Below the pieces are notes generated by a model, which worked only from the letters and a program-made list of their open reading frames with translations, did not search any database and was not told the DNA's origin. Made by a program: the position numbers and the translations under genes. Shown in pieces: positions 18,554-27,816 of a DNA stretch of 64,000 bases. The DNA is from Clostridium sp. (GTDB taxonomy: Bacteria > Bacillota > Clostridia > Lachnospirales > Lachnospiraceae). The DNA is taken from the NCBI GenBank assembly GCA_023664605.1, contig JAMPFF010000002.1:248001-312000 (forward strand), given 5' to 3'. Every line of letters begins with the position of its first letter. The first letter of the stretch is position 1.

Positions 18554-20107
18554 ATGAGTGATGGTGAAAAATCGGGAGATTATACGAATTATTTGGAAGG
18601 CGCATATGATTTAAATATAGATATTAGACAGGCAATTGCACAAAGACAGGCAGATTATATGAAAGCTTTCTTCACGTCAGCGATGGTAAAGGTAGAACAG
18701 AAAAAGGCAAGAGAGGAAGAAGCAAGGAGGATATTGCATAAAGAGGAAGATGATGAAATAACAGATGAAGAAATAGACATGGTATTTGCGAATTATGGCC
18801 TTGATGACAGATTCGCAGAATATCTTGTTGATGGTGCGGTTTTAACCTGCAATCAGGCTACAACGGAAGCGTTTGAGATGGATGGAGAGGAACCTATCCC
18901 ATTGGAAAAGAAAGCAAAAGAAACATCAGAGCAATTTGACAATCGCACTCATACTGTTTTACGGGTATCTGAAAATCCTATTTCGGCAAACGGACGTGTC
19001 TATGCGACAGTTAGCGATACTGTGAAAGATGGAAATATTATTCCGTTTCGCTGTCATTGTAAAATAAAAGCAGACAGAGAGATAGAACGCAAGTGGATTA
19101 AAGGGGATCCGGATTGTAGCAAGTATGGGGTATGCAGACATCTTATGAGGCTAAATACGGAGTGGGAGAATTATCCTATAGATAATGATTATTTAAGTTT
19201 AGGGGAAATAGACAGGCATGATCCTATTTCAGACAGTTATTTACAGGCAGTAAGAAGCGGAGCTGTTGAGGATACTAATCTCGTTTCTACAAAGGCGGGT
19301 ATTACAATGACTTCTATATTATTTTGTAAGCATGGTGGGCTAATTACACCAGTTGATAGCGGACAGGAGATATTTTCAGGTGGAGGACCGGGTAAATTTG
19401 TCGGTTATCTCGCATACGGGGCAAAGTCAATCACACAGAATCCAGAGGAAGGATATTATATGCTGTATGATGGGCCGACAGTAGCTGGTTCGGGAGAAGG
19501 GTATAAGTTTCGTGATATTTATGCTTGGCATGACATAATCCCGAATGAGAAGAGCGGTGCGCTGCAGGGATATGGTGGTAAAAACTCAGGGCTTAATACT
19601 ATGGAAGGCACTATTAAGTATGAGGGAGGAGATGATTACAATCCAAGCAATGGTGTGCTGTATCATGACGGGATTAAAAGACACGCAATTGCACTTGGAC
19701 CACAATTACAAAATCCAAATTTTACTCCTGTAAAATATGGAGTAGCTGGAACGGAAATGATTTATGGAACGTGTGTCGATGTTACTATTGAATTAGAAGG
19801 GCAAACATATTATATTCCGGCAGTTATTGTTGATACAAAGGGGGATACAGCTCCGTATGGGTATGTGCAGACAGGCATACCTTTTACAACTCCGGGCAAT
19901 GAGAAGTCAGGCGTGAGGGATATAAAGAAAGATATATCGGAAAAAGCAGAAAAAGAGAATTACTCTGCTACGCCTAATATAGTCGAGTGGTATGTTATCC
20001 AGATAGAAAATGGTAATAACAAAGCAGAGGGATTATTTGCGTTTAATGAAAATGGTGGTATTATTATCTATAGAGATGAAATAGCAGCGGAGAAAATAAA
20101 TGAATAA
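18554..20107 (+). CDS. PAAR-like (DUF4280) protein with C-terminal double-psi-barrel-like effector domain
   Basis: After ~80 charged helical residues comes the same Cys-rich PAAR-like layout as in 9392-10990: VDGAVLTCN near 92, FRCHCKI, a CRHLMRLNTEWENYP block, and ILFCKHGGLITPVDSGQ near 254. The C-terminal part (about 360-510) has YGTCVDV, YYIPAVIVDTKGDT and YGYVQTGI. This spacing recalls the double-psi barrel of RlpA/3D-domain peptidoglycan lyases, with Asp in VDTKG as a candidate catalytic residue. I infer a second cell-wall-active effector, moderately. GGAGG at 18542-18546 fixes start 18554. It overlaps the next gene by eight bases. Confidence 0.7.
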   Translation: MSDGEKSGDYTNYLEGAYDLNIDIRQAIAQRQADYMKAFFTSAMVKVEQKKAREEEARRILHKEEDDEITDEEIDMVFANYGLDDRFAEYLVDGAVLTCNQATTEAFEMDGEEPIPLEKKAKETSEQFDNRTHTVLRVSENPISANGRVYATVSDTVKDGNIIPFRCHCKIKADREIERKWIKGDPDCSKYGVCRHLMRLNTEWENYPIDNDYLSLGEIDRHDPISDSYLQAVRSGAVEDTNLVSTKAGITMTSILFCKHGGLITPVDSGQEIFSGGGPGKFVGYLAYGAKSITQNPEEGYYMLYDGPTVAGSGEGYKFRDIYAWHDIIPNEKSGALQGYGGKNSGLNTMEGTIKYEGGDDYNPSNGVLYHDGIKRHAIALGPQLQNPNFTPVKYGVAGTEMIYGTCVDVTIELEGQTYYIPAVIVDTKGDTAPYGYVQTGIPFTTPGNEKSGVRDIKKDISEKAEKENYSATPNIVEWYVIQIENGNNKAEGLFAFNENGGIIIYRDEIAAEKINE

Positions 20108-22046
20108 ATGGAAGCAGACAGCAGTATTATTATTTTTCCTGGGTGGATTTTGTTTATGCGCATGTGGAAACGATGTGCCGGAACAGGCAGAGACAGGAAA
20201 AACAGAAGTGACGGAAAGTATAGAAGAAAAAAACGAGACAAAGGCAGAAGTTGAGGAAGCAGAAAGCAATGCCCCCAAGAAGCAGCCGGCGGAAACCAAA
20301 GAGGCAGCGAATGATGCAGCAGAAGAAGGTATGCATGATGAAAAATACTATATAGCTGCAATAGAAGACTTGGCAGGTGATGGCATTATGGCAAACGAAA
20401 TATTATATCAGTTTCAACAGCCGTATACTTTTTTGCTGCATATGACTGAACCAACAGGCGGTCTTTCCTATGATGATTATCGTTTCCGTAATATTGTGGA
20501 GGATGATTTGGAGGAAATAAAAACACATGATACGGTATATAGGGGATATGGTTCAGCTTATATCGCAGACTGCGTATTGGATAAATATATTCGCGAATAT
20601 GGCGGAGAGGACACAAAGTACCATGTGAGATTAGACGACGAATGGCGGAGGCATTATTCTGGAAACGCACTCTATGATACGCACTGTTTTGAAATTTATA
20701 ACGAGGATGTAACATTGTATGTAATATGGAACGGTTACATAGATGGTATTGTGACGGTTCTGATTGAAGATGATACAAGTGTAGAGACAGACATGCAGGA
20801 ATTTCTTTCCTATGTCAAATATTCGATAGTGGATTATCGGAACAAACACTATCACCGTGAAGCGGGAAAGTATTGGATGCTTATCAATCCGGATTCCGTG
20901 CAGGATACATATTGTTACAGAAATGTTAATCCGAAAGAGCATACATATCATTCCGGCAGTGTGGAGGATGAGACGCTGCGCTGCTATATAGCGGACCAGG
21001 TAATAGATAAATATATCAGGGATTATCTGGGCAGCGATACGCTCTATCAAGTGGAGCCGCTGCGGAGAATATGGGGTGAGGAGGAAAGTGATAGTCGATA
21101 TGGCATGGAGCTGATAAATGGAGAAGAAATACTCCGTGTAAAATATTCGCCCGACTCATGGCTTGTTGATGTAGAGGTCTTGAGTGGAGCAGAGTATGAA
21201 GCTTACTATATGGAGGCGCTTAATGAGCTGGCGGGGGATAATCTTTATTCCTCACGTGCCATGATAGATGTTATGAAGTCTCAAATCAAACAGCCGTGTA
21301 CTTTTCTGATGCATCTGCCTGATACTTCAGGAATGATTGAATATGACCAGTATCAATACCGTAATATAGAAGAAGGTGATTTAAAAAAGACAGATGAAGA
21401 TGGAGTTGAGTATATAGGAGGATGGAATGCCTATGTCGTGGAATGTGTATTGGATAAATATATCCGTGAATATGATGGAGAGGATACCGTGTATCATTTC
21501 AAGATGGTAACGGAACGGGAAGGGGCAGAGGAACTCTATGGTATTTACAATATGGAAATCTATAATGAAGATATAAAACTGTATGTTGCATGGAATATTT
21601 ATGTATATGGCGTAGTCAGCGTTCTGATTGAAGGTGATGAGAGTGCGCGGCCGCACATGCAGGAGTTTGTTTCTTATGCCAGATATTCCGCAGTGGACTA
21701 TAAGGACAAACATTATCATCATGAGCAAGGAACATTCTGGACGCTTGTGAATCCGGAAGTAACACAAAATGAACACCGTTACAGAAATATTAATCCGGAA
21801 GATGTGGCATCCGGTAATAGTGGAATAGAAAATACCGTACTGTTATGTGATGTAGCGGATTTGGTATTGAATAAATATATCATGGAATGGCTGGGAAGTG
21901 ATGTGATTTATCAGGTAGAGGGGGATATAGGAGAAGACGGGTGTTATTCCATCAAGCTTACTAATGGAGAAGAATTGCTAAAGGTAAGCTATCAGCCTGA
22001 TTCGTGGCTTGTCAGTGTGGAGGTTGTGAACGGAGCGGAAAAGTAA
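20100..22046 (+). CDS. Two-repeat lipoprotein, putative immunity protein
   Basis: Signal peptide with lipobox ending LCAC-G at about residue 23, so it is a lipoprotein. After a low-complexity acidic linker there are two homologous units of ~270 residues each. Both carry LDKYIREY-GED, an EIYNED-LYV-WN strand, VLIE and a DYKDKHYH segment. A single-unit paralogue lies at 23730-24791. The start overlaps the stop of the second PAAR effector, the classical layout of an effector-immunity pair. Surface anchoring fits protection against a wall-acting toxin. The family is not recognised. Confidence 0.75.
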   Translation: MNKWKQTAVLLFFLGGFCLCACGNDVPEQAETGKTEVTESIEEKNETKAEVEEAESNAPKKQPAETKEAANDAAEEGMHDEKYYIAAIEDLAGDGIMANEILYQFQQPYTFLLHMTEPTGGLSYDDYRFRNIVEDDLEEIKTHDTVYRGYGSAYIADCVLDKYIREYGGEDTKYHVRLDDEWRRHYSGNALYDTHCFEIYNEDVTLYVIWNGYIDGIVTVLIEDDTSVETDMQEFLSYVKYSIVDYRNKHYHREAGKYWMLINPDSVQDTYCYRNVNPKEHTYHSGSVEDETLRCYIADQVIDKYIRDYLGSDTLYQVEPLRRIWGEEESDSRYGMELINGEEILRVKYSPDSWLVDVEVLSGAEYEAYYMEALNELAGDNLYSSRAMIDVMKSQIKQPCTFLMHLPDTSGMIEYDQYQYRNIEEGDLKKTDEDGVEYIGGWNAYVVECVLDKYIREYDGEDTVYHFKMVTEREGAEELYGIYNMEIYNEDIKLYVAWNIYVYGVVSVLIEGDESARPHMQEFVSYARYSAVDYKDKHYHHEQGTFWTLVNPEVTQNEHRYRNINPEDVASGNSGIENTVLLCDVADLVLNKYIMEWLGSDVIYQVEGDIGEDGCYSIKLTNGEELLKVSYQPDSWLVSVEVVNGAEK

Positions 22047-22075
22047 ACTGTATAACAAAAGTAAGGAAATTCAAC

Positions 22076-22335
22076 GTGGAACATATCTATCCCGCTTTTG
22101 AATGCGGATGATGAGGATATCCGATTTGCCTATCTTTTACTTCAAAGTGAAGAGACTGTAAACTTTGAAATGATAAAAGATTATATTTTCAGAAAGACAA
22201 GAGAGCAGAATATCCATGAATAGCGAAACGGCTTTTCAAAAACTCGAAGAAATTCTGGAGGGAATCAGACGGGGAACGGATATTTACGGACGGGAAAAAG
22301 CAAGGCAGGATGACAGGATGATTGTTTTGGATTAG
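22076..22335 (+). pseudogene. Degraded, internally deleted copy of the gene at 12114-12899
   Basis: The first ~30 bases (GTG-GAA-CAT-ATC-TAT-CCC-GC) match codons 1-11 of the intact gene. The sequence then jumps to the codons for DKDIRFAYLL near residue 182 and stays nearly identical to the stop, apart from an 8-base deletion that shifts the frame around 22198 and scattered substitutions. So most of the coding region is missing and no product is expected. It occupies much of the 520-base stretch without an intact gene between 22046 and 22568; the rest of that stretch is the terminator and leader element listed separately. Confidence 0.9.
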
Positions 22336-22381
22336 TGTGTTAATGATGCAAAATTAATAGTATTATAAAGTTGCACAATAA

Positions 22382-22519
22382 AAGTGAGATATCCACAGGG
22401 AAATAACTGATTACCAGCTATTTCCCTGTTTCTTTATTTTTATCATAAAATACAAAATGTAATGAATTTGTAACAGTTATGATGCAAAAATGATGCAAGA
22501 ATGGTTTATGATATCCATA
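22382..22519 (+). repeat. 138-bp repeat, copy A (terminator plus leader element)
   Basis: This 138-base block recurs at 28741-28878 with few changes. Its 3' half, from AAAATGTAATGAATTTG (22454) to the ATATCCATA end, is the dispersed leader element also present at 25673-25738 and partly at 27181-27235. Copy A continues with AAGGATGCACTCAAAACAAT, which the 27181 copy shares. The element precedes a secreted-protein gene in all cases. Confidence 0.88.
22395..22442 (+). terminator. Rho-independent terminator after the relic gene
   Basis: An 11-bp perfect stem, ACAGGGAAATA against TATTTCCCTGT, has a 13-base loop and is followed by a T-rich tail. It closes the transcript of the effector-immunity region. 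A near-identical copy lies at 28753-28800. Confidence 0.9.
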
Positions 22520-22567
22520 CAAGGATGCACTCAAAACAATAAAGGAGCAATACAGGGAGAGAAATTC

Positions 22568-23716
22568 ATGTTTCAATATATTCTATGGATAGGAATGATG
22601 ATAGCGCTTATGGCTGTGCCGGTTTCTAATGCGAAAAGCGAAGAAACAGAAGCCAGTGAAATGTTTCAGTTATATCAAGAACTTGTAGAAAGCGCACAAT
22701 TTGACTGGGAATGGGTGATTGAACCCGGAGAATACGAAGATTTTACATTTTTAGGCGGAATGCGCATAGCAGTCAAAAGGGAAAATGGAAAGTATAGCGT
22801 TATGGATGAAAATGGTGATTTGGTCTTTGCGGAAGAGTATGATTTCATTTTACCATACAATGAGAATATGGCCTGTGCTAAAAATGGCGGAACTTTTTTC
22901 TATCTTGATAAGGACGGTAACAAGGTAATACAGGGAACTTTTCAATCTGCAAGAAGTTTTTATGAACAAAAAGCGGCAGTACAGATGAGTGGCAGATGGG
23001 GATTTATTGATGCGGATGGTAAGGTTGTTATCGGATGTCAATATGAGGAAGTGCATGATTTTCAGGAAAGCTGTGCTGCTGTCAAAAATGAGAATGGCTG
23101 GGGATTCATTGATAGCAATGGAAAAGTGATAGTTCCCTGTCAATATGATAAAGTAAAAGATTATAGTGAAGGATTCGCGGCGGTTGAAAAAGATGGAAAA
23201 TGGGGATATATTGACCGGATGGGTCATGCAGTTATTGAATTGATGTATGATGATGCCGGAAGTTTCAGTGAGGGAAAAGCGCCCGTGGAACGGGATGATT
23301 ATTATCAGAGTGGTTTGAAAGCGTGGGCATATATCAATCCTGAGAATACGGTTGTGATAGATTGGTTCCCCTGTTACGGCGGCGCGGCTTTCCGTGAATA
23401 TGTTGGTGAATTTCATGATGGATTGGCGTTTGTCCTTCGCGAGATTCCGACTATCATAAATGAGAACGGAGAGGAAGTATTTGAGTCTTACTTCTTTATA
23501 AGTGATTATGTTTATGATTCAAAATACAAAGCGATACCGGCGTATGTTTTTACGGATGAACATATGACAGAGAGAAAATATGGATTGGTGGGATTAGATG
23601 GGAACTGCCTGATAGAGCCTGTATTTGACTGGGTGTCAGAACCGTATGGGGATTATGTCAGGGTAGAGATGATAGTAGAAGGCAAACGGTGCGAGGGTGC
23701 AATACGGATGGATTAG
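22568..23716 (+). CDS. Secreted WG-repeat protein
   Basis: A signal peptide (about residues 1-22, ending ...VSNAKSEE) precedes tandem WG beta-repeats: RWGFIDADGKVVIGCQYEEV, GWGFIDSNGKVIVPCQYD and KWGYIDRMGHAVIELMYDD. WG repeats form beta-structure of generally unknown ligand and occur in polymorphic-toxin immunity and surface proteins. AGGGAGAG near 22554 fixes the start at 22568; an upstream in-frame ATG at 22490 lies inside the leader repeat. No toxin gene adjoins, so it may be an orphan immunity protein. Confidence 0.85.
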   Translation: MFQYILWIGMMIALMAVPVSNAKSEETEASEMFQLYQELVESAQFDWEWVIEPGEYEDFTFLGGMRIAVKRENGKYSVMDENGDLVFAEEYDFILPYNENMACAKNGGTFFYLDKDGNKVIQGTFQSARSFYEQKAAVQMSGRWGFIDADGKVVIGCQYEEVHDFQESCAAVKNENGWGFIDSNGKVIVPCQYDKVKDYSEGFAAVEKDGKWGYIDRMGHAVIELMYDDAGSFSEGKAPVERDDYYQSGLKAWAYINPENTVVIDWFPCYGGAAFREYVGEFHDGLAFVLREIPTIINENGEEVFESYFFISDYVYDSKYKAIPAYVFTDEHMTERKYGLVGLDGNCLIEPVFDWVSEPYGDYVRVEMIVEGKRCEGAIRMD

Positions 23717-23729
23717 TGGGGTGAGAGGT

Positions 23730-24791
23730 GTGAAGAAGCCAATACAGGTGATTGGGCTTATCGTTTTGATAGGAGTAATCTTTGCAGGAAGCAGCCGGTT
23801 CAATAATGAACAGCCTAAACAGGCGGGAAAAATATATATGGCAGCATGCAGTGAATCAATTCATGATATGACAGTAAAAAGTCAGAGCATATTAGAGGAA
23901 ACGCTGTATTTTCCTGAACCTGAGAAAGAAAAAGATGGGGATAAATTTGATATTATGCTGGAATGGTTTCAAGACTGGTATGAATCAATACAAAATGAAC
24001 ACAGACAGCAAGCTATCTACTATCAGTTGACGATGCCATGTCATTTTTTCATGAATGAGTATTCCGGTAAAGATCCGTTGAATACATATGAATATCGTAA
24101 TATAGATGAAAATGATGAATCATTATGGAATGAGGAAGGCAGAGTTAATATGATGCCGGCATATCTTGCAGATGTGATAATCGATACCTATATCAGGGAA
24201 TATGGCGGAGAAGATACGCAATATCATATAGAAATTTTAATGGATGGTTGGAAAGAACCGGAATTGCAATGGTCAGATATTGATTTTATGAAAATTTATA
24301 ATGATAGTATCACATTGAATGTAATATGGGGTGGATATCTTAAGGGAGCTATCAGTGTATATATAGAGGATCGTGATGGCGCCGAAGTACAGTATGAGCG
24401 TATGATAGAATATGTATACCATATAGTTGAGGAACGTTATTATGACAGGAGGACGTGGGATGATGCGTATTGTTTGTTTATTGAACCGGAGCCTGCACAG
24501 AAAGAATATCATTATAGGAATGTAGAGCCGACGGATACTGTTTCAGGAGAAGATGTGCTTATATGCGATAAATTTGGATATGCCATAGCAGATAATGCCA
24601 TTGACAAATATATAAGGGATTGGAATGGGAGTGACATCCTTTATGATGTGAAACTGATCAATAAGGTAAAAGATGACGAAAAGGATGCTTATCACTATAC
24701 TTTATCGATTATGGACAAAGAGGAAGAAGTTCTTCAGGTTGAATATACCGAAAGGGAATGGTTTGTTATGGTAAATATCTGCAATCAATAG
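23730..24791 (+). CDS. Membrane-anchored single-repeat paralogue of the lipoprotein at 20100
   Basis: An N-terminal hydrophobic segment (VIGLIVLIGVIFAGSS) anchors it outside. The body matches one unit of the 20100-22046 protein: IDTYIREYGGEDTQYH, MKIYNDSITLNVIWGGYLKGAISVYIED and a late NAIDKYIRDWNGSDILYDV. Start is taken as GTG 23730 with GGGGTGAG five bases upstream; ATG 23697 lies inside the upstream gene. It follows the WG gene by 13 bases, so they are co-transcribed. Likely an extra immunity protein for a related toxin, by homology to a gene in immunity position. Confidence 0.72.
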   Translation: MKKPIQVIGLIVLIGVIFAGSSRFNNEQPKQAGKIYMAACSESIHDMTVKSQSILEETLYFPEPEKEKDGDKFDIMLEWFQDWYESIQNEHRQQAIYYQLTMPCHFFMNEYSGKDPLNTYEYRNIDENDESLWNEEGRVNMMPAYLADVIIDTYIREYGGEDTQYHIEILMDGWKEPELQWSDIDFMKIYNDSITLNVIWGGYLKGAISVYIEDRDGAEVQYERMIEYVYHIVEERYYDRRTWDDAYCLFIEPEPAQKEYHYRNVEPTDTVSGEDVLICDKFGYAIADNAIDKYIRDWNGSDILYDVKLINKVKDDEKDAYHYTLSIMDKEEEVLQVEYTEREWFVMVNICNQ

Positions 24792-24805
24792 AAAGGAAGA
24801 ACTAT

Positions 24806-25660
24806 ATGAGAAGGATTAAAAAAATTATTTTAAATATTTTTACAATATTATGCATGAGTATGGCAGGAAATTTTTCTGCATATGCGCAGGAGACGGAAGA
24901 ACTACCTGAAGTATATTATCAGATATTAAACAGCAGCATGGCGATAGAAGGAGAGGGGCAGAAATACACCAAAGATGAGATACGGGGAAACGAGGGTATA
25001 TCCCTACTATTCCGTACAATTATTTGCGGAGATTTTGAGGACATTCCGTGGGGAGGACTTCCATGGGAATTAGAACAGGAAAGGTATTATAAGGAATACA
25101 AGGAGAAAGGAACATGGCAGTTCTTGATAAAGGATTTGGACGGAGATGAAAATGAAGAATTATTGCTCCGAAATGAAGAAGGACAGTGGCTGATTTTCTA
25201 TGAGGTAAAGGACGGGAGTTCTGATTTAGCAGGGCGATTCTACCTGTATACTCTTGGAGAGAAACGTTATAGCATTGCAGAGATGTTAAAGGATGAGCAG
25301 ATGCTCGTTTTGGGAGATGTCTATCTAAATGATGGCACACATGTGGATATTATCAAGTATAAGAGCAACGGACATACAGATATTAGAATACAGCTAAAAA
25401 AGGACAAGCCCAGTGGTATATATGGTGATTTGGAGGGCTGTATCATACGGATTATTGATAATTATGATGAATATCGGCGGCATGTAGAGAATGGTGAAGT
25501 GGCGGATTATCTTATTGATGATATGCAAAACATAAATCATAAAGGCGTTTATTATTTCATGGATGGGGAAATGATTACAGCACAAGAGGCCCGAAAATGG
25601 CTTGAAGATAATATCGGACAGAAAATAATACCGGCGGAAGAATGGGGGATTGTACCATGA
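24806..25660 (+). CDS. Secreted unidentified protein
   Basis: A basic N-terminus and hydrophobic core ending in SAYA-QE form a signal peptide. The 284-residue protein is acidic, with KDLDGDENEELLLRNEEGQW near residue 115, an EF-hand/FG-GAP-like D-x-D-G-D-x-x-E-L-L segment frequent in secreted Clostridia proteins. GAAAGGAAGA upstream supports start 24806. It follows the previous gene by 14 bases and ends the three-gene set begun by the WG protein. Function unknown; it may also be an immunity-type protein. Confidence 0.72.
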   Translation: MRRIKKIILNIFTILCMSMAGNFSAYAQETEELPEVYYQILNSSMAIEGEGQKYTKDEIRGNEGISLLFRTIICGDFEDIPWGGLPWELEQERYYKEYKEKGTWQFLIKDLDGDENEELLLRNEEGQWLIFYEVKDGSSDLAGRFYLYTLGEKRYSIAEMLKDEQMLVLGDVYLNDGTHVDIIKYKSNGHTDIRIQLKKDKPSGIYGDLEGCIIRIIDNYDEYRRHVENGEVADYLIDDMQNINHKGVYYFMDGEMITAQEARKWLEDNIGQKIIPAEEWGIVP

Positions 25661-25672
25661 GTCTGTTAGATT

Positions 25673-25738
25673 AAAATGTAATGAATTTGTAACAGTTATG
25701 ATGCAAAAATGATGCAAGAATGGGTTATGATATCCATA
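25673..25738 (+). repeat. Dispersed leader element, copy B
   Basis: From AAAATGTAATGAATTTG to ATATCCATA this is almost identical to copy A. It lacks the terminator half and lies 66 bases before the next gene. It contains the tandem ATGATGCAA unit twice. Confidence 0.88.
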
Positions 25739-25803
25739 TAGGAGAAAAGATGAGACCGAGGATAATGCTTTAGAGATTGGGATAATGGGAGGCTCCTATT
25801 TAT

Positions 25804-27117
25804 ATGAATAGGATTTTGAAAAGAATAGTAAGCGCAATAATTGTAATTTTGATGTGCTTTATCTGTATAACAGCGCTGGAGAAAAAAGAAGATACTGTAG
25901 TAGAAATATCATCAAATGTGAACAACGTGGAGGAGCAGCAGATACAGATATCATTAGGAGAAGAAGACATAGAAGAAACAAACACAGAAGCAGAAGATAT
26001 AGAGGAAACAAAGACAAAACTATTAGAAGAATTCTCTTATTCTATTAAAAGAGTAAACCTTTACGATAGTTTTGATTCTTATATATATGACATCAATATT
26101 GAAAGCGATCACGATTTGTATCTTCCGGTTCCGCTGGTTGAAATACGCAGTGATAAAGAGAAAGAAAAGCATCTTAATATGATGATTTTGGAGCGTTGCA
26201 ACAGTGTGTTGCCTAAAGAAAAAGCGTGGATGGATTATGTGGAACTTAGGATAACTTTCCGTTCTGAAAAATATTTATGTTTTGAATATATTTCACACGC
26301 AGCGATTCCTGAGAATTATGATTATAAGCAGTTGTATTTTACGCTGGACTTGGAAGAGGAACGGTGGGAAGAATATCCGACTATTGAAACCAAGTATATA
26401 GATGAATACGAGGGAATATTTCCTGATGGAGGTGAGGAGGAGGAAATAGAGGAGTTTCAGCAAAAAACGGTAGAAGAACAAAACATTTTGAGAGGAGATA
26501 CAGATTATGATGTTTATGAACAGATAATAACCTGTAAAGGTATAAGTACATCATGCGTACAAGTAAGAGGATTGGAAGATTCCGATAAGGAGAAACAAAT
26601 CAATCAGCTTTTGCAGGAACCGCTCATTTCGTTAATACAAAGTGAGGGGATGGAGGACTACGATAAATTTGGGGATGGAGTATTTGAAGATATAAAAATA
26701 TACGTGGCATATAAAACAGAGGAATGGCTGTCGGTAGTGTATTCAATCAAAGCGGAGACACCGTCTAAACAAACCGGGAAAGGTCTTGCGGAAATTGGTA
26801 TTACCATAAATATGCGGACTGGCGAAAGGTTTATGCTGGATGATTTGTTTTCGTTACAGGAGTTAGAGGGATGGCTCGTAGGACAGGGGATGAACGAGGT
26901 TTATATCTACAATAATATTCATGCCGCTTTGTTGACGGAAGAAGAAATCATAAGTCAACTGAATGTCAAAGGACAGCGAGCATTATTATATTATAACACG
27001 GCATTGACGTTTTATTTACATTGTGGTGAACTGGTATTTATGGATTCTTTATTTGTGACTGAAATACCTTTACCGGAAATTTATGACTACTTGAAAGTGG
27101 ATCCGTGGTATGAGTAA
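25804..27117 (+). CDS. Membrane-anchored DUF3298/RsiV-like protein
   Basis: An N-terminal hydrophobic segment (residues 8-25) is followed by an acidic low-complexity linker (repeated EDIEET) and two DUF4163/DUF3298-like units. The second has LSVVYSIKAET near residue 317 and the diagnostic ITINMRTGERFMLDDLF near 341. Family members include RsiV, an anti-sigma factor that binds lysozyme, and PdaC. That is suggestive beside a lysozyme-like effector, but DUF3298 proteins have varied roles. Preceded by GGATTTTG without a strong SD site; the start could also be slightly downstream. Confidence 0.75.
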   Translation: MNRILKRIVSAIIVILMCFICITALEKKEDTVVEISSNVNNVEEQQIQISLGEEDIEETNTEAEDIEETKTKLLEEFSYSIKRVNLYDSFDSYIYDINIESDHDLYLPVPLVEIRSDKEKEKHLNMMILERCNSVLPKEKAWMDYVELRITFRSEKYLCFEYISHAAIPENYDYKQLYFTLDLEEERWEEYPTIETKYIDEYEGIFPDGGEEEEIEEFQQKTVEEQNILRGDTDYDVYEQIITCKGISTSCVQVRGLEDSDKEKQINQLLQEPLISLIQSEGMEDYDKFGDGVFEDIKIYVAYKTEEWLSVVYSIKAETPSKQTGKGLAEIGITINMRTGERFMLDDLFSLQELEGWLVGQGMNEVYIYNNIHAALLTEEEIISQLNVKGQRALLYYNTALTFYLHCGELVFMDSLFVTEIPLPEIYDYLKVDPWYE

Positions 27118-27180
27118 GTTCAAATTTTGAGATAGGAGAAACATCCTGTAAAGCATCTGATTATTTTGAGGATGCAAAAG

Positions 27181-27235
27181 AGTTATGATGCAAAAATGGT
27201 TTATGATATCAAGACAAAGATGCACCTAAAACAAT
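27181..27235 (+). repeat. Dispersed leader element, copy D (partial)
   Basis: AGTTATGATGCAAAAATGG-TTTATGATATC matches the core of copies A-C with one ATGATGCAA unit missing. It then continues with AAGATGCACCTAAAACAATGAAG, an extension shared only with copy A. It lies just before the gene at 27286. Confidence 0.8.
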
Positions 27236-27285
27236 GAAGAATATGCGAAAGCATGGAAAGAAGCGAATGCGGAGGAGTATCAAAC

Positions 27286-27816
27286 GTGGAAGCAAGGTCA
27301 TTAATAATGTTGGTATTACGCATATTATGTGTGTCATTACTGGGAAATGTTCATAGTCGGATAGATGGTATGAAAGTGCAGGAGGAACAGAAGTTCCAAA
27401 GCGTGGAGCCTCGTTCGGAAGAGGAATATATAGAGAAATATAGGAAGATAATGCAATGCCTTGATGCGCAAGTGCCGGAGATAAATCATGAATGGGCGGA
27501 GTATGTAACGGATAAGACAGAGGATGCGGCATATATAACCATATGCGTGATTGGTGAGGATATGGGAACATTACATATTAAGACATTTGATGTATATAGG
27601 GATTATGAGGAAACAGAATATTTGGGAAAGTATTACTATGTTTTTGTAGGAGAACAATGGGAAGATCATTGTCCTCCATGGGCATATTTTTATGTTAGTG
27701 AGGATTTTGACGAAGTTCTCTGGAATGATATAGCAGCAGGAAAAGACAGTGAGTATCCGGTATTATATCTGGATGAGTGGCGGAAATCTGATTTTTATCC
27801 TAAATTGGATAAGTGA
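27286..27816 (+). CDS. Small exported unidentified protein
   Basis: GGAGGAG at 27271-27277 lies eight bases before GTG 27286, which gives a protein opening with a weak signal sequence (LIMLVLRILCVSLLGNVHS). An upstream ATG at 27253 has no site. The ~176 residues are acidic and Tyr-rich with no recognisable motif. It stands alone between two leader-type spacers. The frame stays open for 48 further codons after the TGA (27817-27963), so it may once have been longer. Confidence 0.65.
   Translation: MEARSLIMLVLRILCVSLLGNVHSRIDGMKVQEEQKFQSVEPRSEEEYIEKYRKIMQCLDAQVPEINHEWAEYVTDKTEDAAYITICVIGEDMGTLHIKTFDVYRDYEETEYLGKYYYVFVGEQWEDHCPPWAYFYVSEDFDEVLWNDIAAGKDSEYPVLYLDEWRKSDFYPKLDK

Noticed and set aside
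22490-22567. Longer N-terminus for the WG-repeat protein
   Set aside because: It would translate the dispersed leader element; the strong ribosome site and signal peptide support ATG 22568.
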